From Sphaerospermopsis kisseleviana NIES-73 (GTDB lineage Bacteria > Cyanobacteriota > Cyanobacteriia > Cyanobacteriales > Nostocaceae), in contig NZ_AP018314.1 in assembly GCF_002368075.1 (NCBI RefSeq), positions 3,982,664 to 4,046,663 on the forward strand: a stretch of DNA of 64,000 nucleotides, in the 5' to 3' direction. Position numbers and translations under genes: made by a program. A model generated the notes under the pieces. The model did no database searches. It saw only the letters and a program-made list of their open reading frames with translations, and was not told the origin of the DNA. Below, in pieces: positions 53,194 to 62,029 of the stretch. Position 1 is the stretch's first letter. Every line of letters starts with the position of its first letter.

Positions 53194-54075
53194 ATGAGTA
53201 GCTATATAAATCCAGAAAATATTGAATCTTTATCTAAAGAATTACTCAGCCCGCTACCAACTCAGAGGCGTTTGTTTAGCTATGCCATGAATGGTTTATC
53301 ATTCATATTGAGTTTGTTGGCATTGTTTCCACTAGCATCAATTTTGTGGGAAATTATATCAAGGGGAATTTCTGGGTTAAAATCAGAAATGTTTTACCTT
53401 CCACTGATTGAAAATGGTTTTGCTAATGCCATTATTGGTACTATTATTATGGTTAGTTTTGGGGCATTATTAAGCATTCCCATAGGGATAATGACCGGCA
53501 TATTTTTAGCAGAATTTGGTAAAACTAATAAAATTACTAATTTTGTGCGGTTTCTAACTTCTATCCTCACAGGTGTACCTTCAATTGTTGTAGGAATGTT
53601 TGCCTATGGAGTCGTTGTTTTAATTACTAAAAAATTTAGCGCCTTTGCTGGTGGTTTTGCTTTATCTGTGATTATGTTACCAATAATTGCCTTAACAACA
53701 GAGGAAGCATTAAAACTAATTCCCACTCAACAACGTTTAGCTTCTGCTGCATTAGGAGGAACAAGATTTCAAACTACATTTAGGGTTGTTGTCAAATCAG
53801 CAATTCCCGGAATTACTACAGGTATTGCATTAGCGATCGCCCGTGCATCAGGTGAAACAGCACCATTACTTTTCACAGCTTTATTTAGTCAAAACTGGTC
53901 CGATAGTTTAATGAGTCCGACTGCTTCTTTACCTGTATTAATTTTCAATCTTTACAATAATCCTGACCCAGAAATTAACAAATTAGTTTGGACGACTTCT
54001 ATCATTTTATTGAGTTTAGTTTTGTTCTTTAGTCTCATCTCTCGTTTATTAAGTAGTAAAAGCAGATTCAAGTAA
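53194..54075 (+). CDS. pstA: Phosphate ABC transporter permease PstA
   Basis: A 293-residue permease. It has GLSFILSLLALFPLASILWE, a first membrane block NAIIGTIIMVSFGALLSIPI, FLTSILTGVPSIVVGMFAYG and the EAA loop LASAALGGTRFQTTFRVVVK followed by ARASGETAPLLFTALFSQNW, all PstA signatures. ATG 53194 is the start. The 21 codons available upstream are encoded by a non-coding AAAATCC repeat and are not part of the protein. It pairs with PstC. Confidence 0.92.
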   Translation: MSSYINPENIESLSKELLSPLPTQRRLFSYAMNGLSFILSLLALFPLASILWEIISRGISGLKSEMFYLPLIENGFANAIIGTIIMVSFGALLSIPIGIMTGIFLAEFGKTNKITNFVRFLTSILTGVPSIVVGMFAYGVVVLITKKFSAFAGGFALSVIMLPIIALTTEEALKLIPTQQRLASAALGGTRFQTTFRVVVKSAIPGITTGIALAIARASGETAPLLFTALFSQNWSDSLMSPTASLPVLIFNLYNNPDPEINKLVWTTSIILLSLVLFFSLISRLLSSKSRFK

Positions 54076-54127
54076 TTGTTAATTGTTTCACCCATACTTT
54101 TCACCGTTTTTTATCACTAAAATAATC

Positions 54128-54907
54128 ATGAGTAACCTAATTCCAGCAATCAAAATTAAAAACCTAAGTTTTTATTATGGTAATTACAAAGCTATCGAAG
54201 GCATATCATTAGATATTTATAAGAACCAAGTTACTGCACTCATTGGTCCTAGTGGTTGCGGAAAATCTACCTTCATTAAAACCTTAAACCGGATTAGTGA
54301 ATTAGAAGGTAAAGTCAAAGTTGAAGGAAGCATAGAATTTTATGAACAAAATATCTATGACCCCCGCATTAATATTAATCGTTTGCGGCGAGAAATTGGC
54401 ATGGTATTTCAAAAGCCAAATCCTTTTCCCATGAGTATTTATGAAAATGTTGCTTATGGTGTGAGAATTGCTGGTCAATGTCCCAAATTTAAATTAGATC
54501 AAATAGTGGAATCGGCGCTCAAAGGTGCAGCACTTTGGGATGAAGTGAAAGATAAACTTAACACATCTGCATTAGGTCTTTCTGGTGGACAGCAACAACG
54601 TTTATGTATTGCGCGTGCTTTAGCAGTGAAACCAAAAGTTTTATTAATGGATGAACCTTGTTCAGCCTTAGATCCTATTGCTACATTGAAAGTTGAAGAA
54701 TTGATTCATAGCTTGCGATCTGAGTTAACAATAGTGATTGTGACTCATAATATGCAGCAAGCAACCCGCGTTTCTGATTTTACTGCTTTCTTTAGCACCG
54801 ATGAAAGTAGGATCGGGCAAATGGTAGAATTTGGTGATACAAGTCAAATCTTTCGTAATCCATTAGATGAGCGTACCCGTGATTATGTTGCAGGACGCTT
54901 TGGTTAA
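54128..54907 (+). CDS. pstB: Phosphate ABC transporter ATPase PstB
   Basis: A 259-residue ABC ATPase. Walker A is GPSGCGKST, the Q-loop [19 protein letters not shown] is PstB-typical, the signature is [15 protein letters not shown], and Walker B is [13 protein letters not shown], with the switch His in IVTHNMQQA. The C-terminus [20 protein letters not shown] is also standard. ATG 54128 is chosen over an upstream in-frame start. It drives phosphate import through PstCA. Confidence 0.94.
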   Translation: MSNLIPAIKIKNLSFYYGNYKAIEGISLDIYKNQVTALIGPSGCGKSTFIKTLNRISELEGKVKVEGSIEFYEQNIYDPRININRLRREIGMVFQKPNPFPMSIYENVAYGVRIAGQCPKFKLDQIVESALKGAALWDEVKDKLNTSALGLSGGQQQRLCIARALAVKPKVLLMDEPCSALDPIATLKVEELIHSLRSELTIVIVTHNMQQATRVSDFTAFFSTDESRIGQMVEFGDTSQIFRNPLDERTRDYVAGRFG

Positions 54908-55203
54908 TGGGATTTTAGATTTTAGATTTTAGATTTTGGATTTGGGATTTGGGATTGTGAAATATTACAGGAGATATAGGTCAGATTTTTATCTGAGTTT
55001 TTTGATGATCTATTCTCATCAAACAGAAAACCGCTATCAGGACTGTTGATTTTCGGTTGTTAATTTTGAATTTTGATTTCCCCATTAATTAACGTGACGC
55101 ACCAAGCTTTAAAATAAAGCAATGTGAGTCAAGGAGTTTTGAGCCTGTCTACCAAAACCAGAATCCTTACTCCAAAATCCAAAATCCAAAATCCAAAATT
55201 GTC
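54908..55203. repeat. Intergenic STRR runs between pstB and cpcT
   Basis: GATTTTA-type heptamers (about 54911-54955) follow pstB, and TCCAAAA x4 (55171-55199) immediately precedes cpcT. No gene lies in this 296-bp gap. A weak inverted stretch between them may be a terminator. Confidence 0.7.
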
Positions 55204-55797
55204 ATGACTCATTCCACTGATATTCTTACCTTAGCCCGTTGGATGGCCGCTGATTTTAGTAATCAAGCTCAAGTGTTTGAAAATCCGGCTTTTTACGCCC
55301 ATATTCGTGTCTGTATGCGTCCTCTCCCTTATGGGTTGTTATCGGGGGTGAGTTTTTTTGTAGAACAGGCTTATGATTATATGCTCAATGACCCTTATCG
55401 GTTGCGGGTATTGAAGTTAGTGACAGAGGGTGAGAAAATCCTGATTGAAAACTACACGGTAAAAGAGGAAAAAGACTTTTTCGGTGCATCCCGTGATTTA
55501 GGAAGGTTATATCAGTTAAATAGCGATCGCCTGGAAAAACTTTCTGGTTGTAACATGATTGTAGAGTGGACTGGGAATTGTTTTAGAGGTCACGTTGAAC
55601 CAGGTAAAGGTTGTATCGTCGTCCGCAAAGGACAAAGAACTTACTTGGATAGTAAATTTGAAATTGATGGAGATAAGTTCATCAGTTGGGACAAAGGACG
55701 AGATCCAGACACCGATCAGCATCTTTGGGGTTCTGTCGCAGGTCCATTTCACTTTGTGCGCTGGGGTAATTTTGCAGATGAGGTGAAGTTATCTTGA
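55204..55797 (+). CDS. cpcT: Phycobiliprotein chromophore lyase CpcT/CpeT
   Basis: A 197-residue T-type lyase. ILTLARWMAADFSNQAQVFE, FYAHIRVCMRPLPYGLLSGV, SFFVEQAYDYMLNDPYRLRV, LSGCNMIVEWTGNCFRGHVE and HLWGSVAGPFHFVRWGNFAD are close to Anabaena CpcT. That enzyme attaches phycocyanobilin to Cys-153 of beta-phycocyanin (and phycoerythrocyanin). The exact bilin partner here is inferred. It stands alone, with STRRs on both sides. Confidence 0.9.
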   Translation: MTHSTDILTLARWMAADFSNQAQVFENPAFYAHIRVCMRPLPYGLLSGVSFFVEQAYDYMLNDPYRLRVLKLVTEGEKILIENYTVKEEKDFFGASRDLGRLYQLNSDRLEKLSGCNMIVEWTGNCFRGHVEPGKGCIVVRKGQRTYLDSKFEIDGDKFISWDKGRDPDTDQHLWGSVAGPFHFVRWGNFADEVKLS

Positions 55798-55800
55798 ATA

Positions 55801-55920
55801 GGTGACAGGTGACAGGTGACAGGTGACAGTTAAGAAGTTAAAAGGGAATAGGGAATAGGGAATAGGGGAGGTAGGGGAAGTTAATAACCCAATCACCAAT
55901 CACCAATCACCAATCACCAA
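55801..55920. repeat. Consecutive heptanucleotide STRRs (GGTGACA, GGGAATA, AATCACC)
   Basis: Four GGTGACA units (55801-55828), three GGGAATA units (about 55844-55864) and four AATCACC units (about 55891-55919) lie in a row. Such STRRs are typical of heterocystous cyanobacteria. They are not a CRISPR array: there are no spacers. Confidence 0.9.
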
Positions 55921-55984
55921 AAAATTTTTTCCCCAGGGGATGCAATTTGGGAATAAAGGTGATAATATAAGTAATTGTGAGTGC

Positions 55985-56056
<72 letters not shown>

Positions 56057-56285
56057 TTGAGAGAAAACAGCCAAAACCAAGCAATTCAAGGCTTTTAATA
56101 ATCATTACAGGGACGGGTTTTATGCTCGTCCTTTGTTGTTTGGGATAAATTTGGGGTAATTTTGGGGTAAGTCTGCCTTTAGCCATAAGACAACTGTCTT
56201 TAGTGCTATTTTCTGCTGTACAAATATGTTGGCAATGTTGTATATTTGACGTTGCATAGTCTGAATAGCAACATATATATGTAAT

Positions 56286-56615
56286 ATGGCAGAAAAAGTA
56301 TTAGTTGAGTTTGCTTTAGAAGATGGAACAACTTTTTTAGTAGAAGTTGAAGAATCAGAAGATACATCTACTGCTATTGAGAAAGTGGCACTACCTTCTG
56401 GTAAGGAAATTGCCAAAGCGCAAAAAACATTTTCGGAAGCGATAGATAATATTAAGCCTGTGGTGGCTAGTCTGAATAATAAATTTAAAGATTTAGGTCC
56501 GAAAGAAATGGAAGTTAAGTTTGGTGTCAAACTCAGTGCTGATGCTGGCGCTATATTAACTTCTGTGGGTGGGGAAGTTACCTTTGAAGTAACTGTTAAG
56601 TGGAATAAAGACTAA
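56286..56615 (+). CDS. Trypco1 (trypsin-co-occurring domain 1) protein
   Basis: A 109-residue protein. MAEKVLVEFALEDGTTFLVE, EESEDTSTAIEKVALPSGKE, FSEAIDNIKPVVASLNNKF and VKFGVKLSADAGAILTSVGG followed by EVTFEVTVKW match the CU044_2847/Trypco1 family. These small beta-rich proteins are encoded next to trypsin-like proteases in bacterial conflict systems and are thought to be regulators or peptidase substrates. It lies 14 bp before such a protease gene. The role as sensor, inhibitor or cleaved effector is unknown. Confidence 0.75.
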   Translation: MAEKVLVEFALEDGTTFLVEVEESEDTSTAIEKVALPSGKEIAKAQKTFSEAIDNIKPVVASLNNKFKDLGPKEMEVKFGVKLSADAGAILTSVGGEVTFEVTVKWNKD

Positions 56616-56629
56616 GATTTACAGCTTCC

Positions 56630-58459
56630 ATGTCAACAGCAAATTATTTTGTAACTTGTAAAAGTGCGATCGCTCGCATTTATAATAAAAACGGTAAAGT
56701 TATCGGTGCTGGTTTTTTGGTGAGTCAGTACCATTTGCTTACCTGCGCTCATGTGGTGAAAGCCGCTTTGGGTATTATCACTAACATACAAGAATCACCA
56801 GATGGCATTATAGAACTTGATTTTCCCCTGATTGCACCTGGACAAAAATTAAAAGCTAAGGTTGTATTTTGGCAACCTGTGAACCCAGGACAAAGTAAGG
56901 AAGATATTGCTGGGTTACAGATAGAGGAAACTTTACCAATGGGCGTAAGTCCTGTAAAACTTGTCACTACATCAGATTATTGGCAGCATAAATTTCGCAT
57001 TTTTGGCTTTCCCCAAGGACATGATACTGGTGTTTGGGCTGATGGTGAACTGCGTGATGTCCAAGCTACTCGCTGGATACAGATAGAAGCAATTAAAGTT
57101 ACTGGATATCAAATTGAACCGGGTTTTAGTGGTTCTCCTATTTGGGATGAAACATTACAGGGAGTTGTGGGAATGGCCGTGGCCGCAGAGAAAAAGCGAG
57201 AGGGTGTGAAAGCGGCATTTATGATACCGACAACTGTGTTAGTTGAAGCTTGGAGTTTTTTAAATCTGATTAATATTTTAACTACTAATCCTAATACATC
57301 TATCACTTCAGCTATTCAAACAGCTTATCAGACTTGCTGTTTAGAAAACCCACCGCAAAAGATACCCACCACAATAGAAGCTATTGTTCAAGATTTATAT
57401 GATCTAGATAAAATCAATTTAGATAGTAAAGTCAAATTTAATCCTAACGGACATACAGCAAAATTTATAAAATCTTTAATTACTTTAATTACTAATGATC
57501 ATATTCTTCAAACAACGTTAAAAGATTTAAGAAAATGGGGAAGTAATAATATAGAAAATTTTGATAAACTGATTCAAGATGTTAATCAACAGGATAGAAA
57601 TACTGATATTAACGGGGAATCATACATATTAATTAAAATAGAACCTTTAAAAATAACAGCAAGATCAAGAGCAAAAAATCCCAAGTTTAAAATTAGTGGT
57701 TGGGTTATTCCTAATATTCAAAATATTCAAAATTATATAATAGATAGCTCATACTATCATACAATTGATATTTGTGATTCTCATGATAAAAATTTTCAAA
57801 TTCAGGATATCCCCGGAATTTTAAATTCTCTCTTGACCGAAAAAATAAATGTTTCTCTAGAAAAACATATAAATATAGTATTTTTTCTACCTAAAGAATA
57901 TCTTACTTATCCTGTTGAACAATGGAAAATAAATGATTTTGGTGAAACAAGTCCTATTGGTGAGAAGTACAGAGTAATTGTTCGAGATGTAGAACGATTA
58001 GACAAACAATATCTGAGAGTCAAAAAACAACAGTGGATTGACAAATGGAAGAAATTACAGAATATAAACTGTAATAATTTTCAAAAAATACATGAATATG
58101 ATGCTAACAGTTTTTCTGCTTTTGTAAATCAAGCAATTGGTATTATTTTAAATATATTTGATGACCATATCAAAAATGATACTGATAAAATTTATAAAAT
58201 TTTTGGTTCATTACAGAGTAATGTAATTCCTTTAGCTATATGTCATAGAGATAAAATTTCTTTAACAGATTATCAAAATAGAGAAAATCATGATTTAAAC
58301 TGCGGTATTTATGAATTACTAGAAAATGTGAGAATAAACCGCTTAGAATCACGAATTAATAATAGTAATAATCATCTATTAGGAAATGATGTTATTCTCA
58401 TTTGTGAAAATCCTTATATTTTAACACCTGAATCTAACCCAATCATTATCAACAATTAG
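56630..58459 (+). CDS. Trypsin-like serine protease with VMAP-like C-terminal region
   Basis: A 609-residue protein. Residues 1-215 form a trypsin-fold protease with the triad His41 (LLTCAHVVKAA), Asp92 (SKEDIAGLQ) and Ser169 (EPGFSGSPIWDE). Residues of about 220-310 form a small helical domain in the position of effector-associated adaptor domains. From about 325 the sequence (YILIKIEPLKITARSRAKNP, INVSLEKHINIVFFLPKEYL, YRVIVRDVERLDKQYLRVKK, then a helical end) resembles the vWA-MoxR-associated protein C-terminal region (VMAP-C). In that model the ATPase releases or activates the protease in response to invasion. It is followed after 9 bp by a MoxR gene. VMAP assignment is by wording and context only. 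Confidence 0.75.
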   Translation: MSTANYFVTCKSAIARIYNKNGKVIGAGFLVSQYHLLTCAHVVKAALGIITNIQESPDGIIELDFPLIAPGQKLKAKVVFWQPVNPGQSKEDIAGLQIEETLPMGVSPVKLVTTSDYWQHKFRIFGFPQGHDTGVWADGELRDVQATRWIQIEAIKVTGYQIEPGFSGSPIWDETLQGVVGMAVAAEKKREGVKAAFMIPTTVLVEAWSFLNLINILTTNPNTSITSAIQTAYQTCCLENPPQKIPTTIEAIVQDLYDLDKINLDSKVKFNPNGHTAKFIKSLITLITNDHILQTTLKDLRKWGSNNIENFDKLIQDVNQQDRNTDINGESYILIKIEPLKITARSRAKNPKFKISGWVIPNIQNIQNYIIDSSYYHTIDICDSHDKNFQIQDIPGILNSLLTEKINVSLEKHINIVFFLPKEYLTYPVEQWKINDFGETSPIGEKYRVIVRDVERLDKQYLRVKKQQWIDKWKKLQNINCNNFQKIHEYDANSFSAFVNQAIGIILNIFDDHIKNDTDKIYKIFGSLQSNVIPLAICHRDKISLTDYQNRENHDLNCGIYELLENVRINRLESRINNSNNHLLGNDVILICENPYILTPESNPIIINN

Positions 58460-58468
58460 GTAATAACT

Positions 58469-59716
58469 ATGACTAACGACTGGCAAATATTTAAAGGCAA
58501 TAATGAAGTAAATCAAAAGTGGATAAAGGAGGGTTCTAAACTTCCAGCACCACCAAGTTGGCGAGATTTTAATAATAGTGAAAGTGACCCCAAAAAAAGA
58601 CGCGCTGAGACATTTCAAGCCCGTCCAGAAGAGGTAGAATTAGTCAATGCGGCTTTATATTTACGACGACCTTTATTAGTAACAGGTAAACCAGGAACAG
58701 GTAAAACTTCTTTAGCCTATGCTGTCGCTTATGAATTAGGATTAGGAGAAGTGTTACATTGGCCAATTACCACACGCACCACATTAAAAGATGGTCTTTA
58801 TAATTATGATGCCATAGGCAGATTACAAGATGCAAAAGAAAAGGATAATGTAGATAAACTTGGTAAATATTTGAATCTAGGATTATTAGATGAGGCAATA
58901 CAACATTTACAAGATGTAAAAGATAAAAAATCTAAAGATAATCTAGCAGACATTGGTAAATATATTAATTTGGGTTCACTAGGAACAGCTTTACTACCAT
59001 CTGATAAACCCAGAGTTTTATTAATTGATGAAATTGATAAAAGTGATATTGATTTACCTAATGATTTATTGCATATTTTTGAAGAGGGAGAGTTTGAAAT
59101 ACCGGAATTAAGGCGCATAGCTGATAAATTAGATCAGGTAGAAGTACAAACAGCAGATAAAGATGGAAAAGCTACTATTAAACAAGGTAGGGTTCGCTGT
59201 ACATCTTTTCCTTTTGTGATTTTAACCAGTAATGGTGAACGAGATTTTCCTCCTCCTTTTTTAAGACGTTGTATTAGATTGGATATTCAAGAACCTAATC
59301 AAGAAGAATTAGAACGGATAGTTAAAGCACATCTACAGTTAGATGATAAACTATCTAAAGAAGCAAATTATGACGGTAACTACACCTATTGTAATGGAGT
59401 AAAAGGAGTTTATAGAGGAGAAACCACAGAAGTAGGCAGTTTTCAAGTAGCAAATGAATTTGGGTTATATGATATGCACGGCAATGTGTGGGAGTGGTGT
59501 GAAGATGATTGGCATAATAATTATGAAAATGCACCTGCGGATGGTAGCGCATGGATAAGCGGCGAGTCTAATAATAATAAAAAGGTGCTGCGCGGTGGTT
59601 CTTGGCTCTACTTTCCTGACTATTGCCGTTCGGCGCGTCGCTTCTCTTATGTTGCGGGCTTCGACGGCAACGACCTCGGTTTTCGTGTTGTGTGTGGTGC
59701 TGCGTGGACTTTGTAG
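58469..59716 (+). CDS. MoxR AAA+ ATPase fused to the C-terminal half of an FGE-sulfatase domain with DGR-like variable end
   Basis: A 415-residue fusion. Residues 1 to about 298 are a MoxR AAA+ module: Walker [10 protein letters not shown] (73-81), Walker [16 protein letters not shown] (about 183-197), sensor [18 protein letters not shown]. An internal stretch is duplicated ([20 protein letters not shown] and [20 protein letters not shown]). At [14 protein letters not shown] the AAA+ lid is cut and joined to the second half of an FGE-sulfatase domain ([34 protein letters not shown]). That fold is the classic DGR target. The N-terminal FGE half is missing here and found at 60123. The fusion may be a functional ATPase-receptor or a deletion product. 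Confidence 0.75.
   Translation: MTNDWQIFKGNNEVNQKWIKEGSKLPAPPSWRDFNNSESDPKKRRAETFQARPEEVELVNAALYLRRPLLVTGKPGTGKTSLAYAVAYELGLGEVLHWPITTRTTLKDGLYNYDAIGRLQDAKEKDNVDKLGKYLNLGLLDEAIQHLQDVKDKKSKDNLADIGKYINLGSLGTALLPSDKPRVLLIDEIDKSDIDLPNDLLHIFEEGEFEIPELRRIADKLDQVEVQTADKDGKATIKQGRVRCTSFPFVILTSNGERDFPPPFLRRCIRLDIQEPNQEELERIVKAHLQLDDKLSKEANYDGNYTYCNGVKGVYRGETTEVGSFQVANEFGLYDMHGNVWEWCEDDWHNNYENAPADGSAWISGESNNNKKVLRGGSWLYFPDYCRSARRFSYVAGFDGNDLGFRVVCGAAWTL
59584..59716 (+). other. Probable DGR variable region (VR)
   Basis: The last 130 bp of the MoxR-FGE gene have only about ten adenines, while flanking DNA is A-rich. At the expected lectin-fold surface positions (L-Y-F after GGSW; R after SA; F-S-Y-V; F-D-G-N-D-L before GFRVV) all fourteen codons end in C or T. 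That is what adenine mutagenesis of AAC/AAT template codons gives. The invariant frame RGGSW...P-x-x-CRSA...GFRVVCG is that of cyanobacterial FGE-type DGR targets. The template repeat is not in the window. Confidence 0.7.
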
Positions 59717-59822
59717 CCCTTTATACTCTTGCCCTTTTGCCCTTTACCCTTCTTTCCTTTATCCTTAGCGAGCGAAGCGAGCTTTAAAAAATTTTTTTGA
59801 ATTTTTACCCTTTTGAGCAAAG

Positions 59823-60047
59823 ATGAACGAATTACCAATTATTCAAAAAACCTACGATTTAATTAAGTGGTATGTGCCTATTCTTAACCGCCTACCACAG
59901 AATCATAAATTTATGCTAGGTAATAGGATAATTACTGGACTTTACGATTTATTAGACGCTTTAATTATTGCTAAATATGCTGTTGATAAAGTAGAGCAAT
60001 TACAGTCATTAAATAGTAAACTAGATATATTACGTCAATTAAAATAA
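59823..60047 (+). CDS. avd: DGR accessory variability protein Avd (shortened four-helix bundle)
   Basis: A 74-residue protein. MNELPIIQKTYDLIKWYVPI, LNRLPQNHKFMLGNRIITGL, YDLLDALIIAKYAVDKVEQL and SLNSKLDILRQLK follow the first two to three helices of the Avd four-helix bundle, which forms a pentameric barrel and assists the DGR reverse transcriptase. Typical Avd proteins have about 110-130 residues, so the last helix is lost here. It starts 107 bp after the VR-bearing gene, the standard place of avd in a DGR. The expected template repeat and reverse transcriptase do not follow. Confidence 0.75.
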   Translation: MNELPIIQKTYDLIKWYVPILNRLPQNHKFMLGNRIITGLYDLLDALIIAKYAVDKVEQLQSLNSKLDILRQLK

Positions 60048-60122
60048 ATTATCCTGTTAATCCTAAAATCCTGGACATCCTGATTCTGACATAATTACTT
60101 ATTTTCTATTAATTTTCTAACA

Positions 60123-60452
60123 ATGCCCAAAACTATTATTAATCGCCATAAAAAAACCGCCCGATATTTTATAGAAAACTTAGGAAACGGCATTGAATTA
60201 GAAATGGTGCTAATTCCTGGGGGAACTTTCATCATGGGTTCACCAGAAAATGAAGAGGGAAGTGGTAGCAGCGAAAGACCGCAACACAAAGTCACCATCA
60301 AGCCCTTTTCAATGGGCAAATATCCCATTACCCAGGCACAATGGCAAGCGGTAGCACAGTTACCTCAAGTCAACCAAGAACTAAAACCAGACCCATCGGA
60401 ATTTAAAGGAGCAAAACGCCCTGTAGAAAGTCACAAAGTGCAAGCTTTTTGA
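60123..60452 (+). pseudogene. Detached N-terminal half of an FGE-sulfatase domain gene
   Basis: A 109-residue frame. [60 protein letters not shown] and [11 protein letters not shown] are the first half of FGE-sulfatase (formylglycine-generating-enzyme-like) domains used as DGR targets. After RPVE the family would continue with the V-S-W-x-D-A segment. Here it runs into SHKVQAF and a stop. The missing half is of the kind joined to MoxR at about 59370. It is best read as a broken second target gene or as a rearranged piece of one. Confidence 0.7.
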
Positions 60453-60499
60453 GGATCATAGCACCTAAAACCAGGCGGGCAGCGCCGGAATGATATCAA

Positions 60500-62029
60500 T
60501 TAATCTGCATCTCGATTTCTAGCTGATTTTGTTGATTTACCACCAGCATTGCGAACATTCATAACTTTACTCAGTAAATCAAACCAAAAGGGCGCTCCCA
60601 TTGCAATAGCTACACCACTGACTATCCAACCAGATAACATGGTTAATAAACTGATTATAGGTACGCTATTGATCTTCGTTGGATTCCAACCAATTTGATC
60701 TTCTAAGTTTTCATTTGTCCAACCTATTGGTAAACTAATTTCCTCTAAAATCTCCTTAGTGTCAAGATTTTTGAGGTTGGAAGGATCAGATTGTTGATCT
60801 ATAGTTTGCACAGCTTTATAAACAATTGCTTCTCGCAAAACTGTATCTTTCGATAAGCGATCAATGATATGAAATGTATCAGCATTAGCACCAAAAGCGA
60901 GGAGAATACCAATTAAAATAGCGACTCCTTTAGCATTTCGTTTGTAAACACCACCTGCTCTTTGCATAGAACTATCAAAAGAATTCTCAATTTCTCTCCG
61001 TAATATTTCAATACCTTCCTCTGTACTTTTAGCCTTGTATTGCGCTCGCTTGGCTATGTTAGCAATATTTCTCTTCATGCCATCTGGTAAGGTATCTATT
61101 AATTCTTTAATGGTTTTATGGCTTTGACTATTTTTATCTTTAAGAGTGATTTGAATTTCCTCAACAACAGTATTACTTGTGTCTAGTAATTGGACAAGTT
61201 CGTTCATGTTAGGTTTTAAACCACCGATGATAATTGCTTCTTCAACACTGGGAAAAATGTGTTTTTGTAAAGCTTGCAGTCGCTTCCAAGTTTCTATTAG
61301 TATGGGATTTTCATTTTCTATATTCGCCTGAAAGTTATTGATGTATTTATCCAAGCTATCCTGCATCTGACTAACGCTTGTATTTATATCAAACTTGTAC
61401 TTTTTAAAATCTTTAACAATTTCTGTATATTCTGAAGTGAGAGTTGCTAAATCATCTTTAATATCCTGGGCAATATACTTTGGTAATTCTGTTTCTTGGA
61501 TTTGTCTGAGTGAGCGAGTTAAAATTGTTTGTAATTCTTGTAACCTTTGGTTTTTAAATTTTTCTAGTCTTACTTCTGTTAGACTATGGATGATTTGTGG
61601 CAGTTGTAATTCTTCTAAAAGACTGGTAGCGAAAGTATCACTCTGAATATAAGAAGGCGCACTTTTATCTTGATTAAAAGTCTTATGATTTACCTGTGAT
61701 TTATTTATTGTTTTTCCGATCTTACTAGTTATATCACCCATAAACCAAGTGAATTTTCTTGGTAACTGGGATAAAATGCCTTTAGCTTCTTGGTTAATAC
61801 TTTTAATTAAAGGATTGCTATAAATTTTGTTGACCATATCAATTATATCCTTGGCTTCTGAATTTTTAACATCTCCAGCCAAGAAAATTTCGATTGATTT
61901 TTTTAAATGTGCAGCACGCCATTGCAGGATTGTAGCAATCAATTCTTGAATTTCGGAAGCTAACAAGCTTAAAATCAGGTAAATAAAAATTAAACCCAGG
62001 GCGATATCTAAAATGACAGGTAGGCGCAT
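60500..62029 (-). CDS. Membrane protein with long helical cytoplasmic/periplasmic middle, family not recognised
   Basis: A 509-residue protein. An N-terminal membrane helix (LPVILDIALGLIFIYLILSLLA) leads to SEIQELIATILQWRAAHLKK. A long helical, coiled-coil-prone region (about 60-350) follows, then a second helix (AKGVAILIGILLAFGANAD) and a third near the end (IISLLTMLSGWIVSGVAIAM, followed by GAPFWFDLLSKVMNVRNAGG). ATG 62029 follows a strong AAGGAG site eight bases upstream, so it is preferred to the ATG at 62059. It is convergent with the conflict genes. It could be an unrelated housekeeping membrane protein or a membrane effector; no function is assigned. Confidence 0.7.
   Translation of the reverse strand: MRLPVILDIALGLIFIYLILSLLASEIQELIATILQWRAAHLKKSIEIFLAGDVKNSEAKDIIDMVNKIYSNPLIKSINQEAKGILSQLPRKFTWFMGDITSKIGKTINKSQVNHKTFNQDKSAPSYIQSDTFATSLLEELQLPQIIHSLTEVRLEKFKNQRLQELQTILTRSLRQIQETELPKYIAQDIKDDLATLTSEYTEIVKDFKKYKFDINTSVSQMQDSLDKYINNFQANIENENPILIETWKRLQALQKHIFPSVEEAIIIGGLKPNMNELVQLLDTSNTVVEEIQITLKDKNSQSHKTIKELIDTLPDGMKRNIANIAKRAQYKAKSTEEGIEILRREIENSFDSSMQRAGGVYKRNAKGVAILIGILLAFGANADTFHIIDRLSKDTVLREAIVYKAVQTIDQQSDPSNLKNLDTKEILEEISLPIGWTNENLEDQIGWNPTKINSVPIISLLTMLSGWIVSGVAIAMGAPFWFDLLSKVMNVRNAGGKSTKSARNRDAD

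Noticed and set aside
55801..55920. Short regular repeats that could suggest a CRISPR array
   Set aside because: The units are contiguous heptanucleotides without spacers; they are STRRs. The same holds for 54911, 55171 and 63907.
59763..59800. GAGCGAAGCGAGC stretch as a DGR cruciform hairpin
   Set aside because: The unit is a direct repeat (GCGAGC twice), and only three terminal base pairs could form; it is not a convincing stem-loop.
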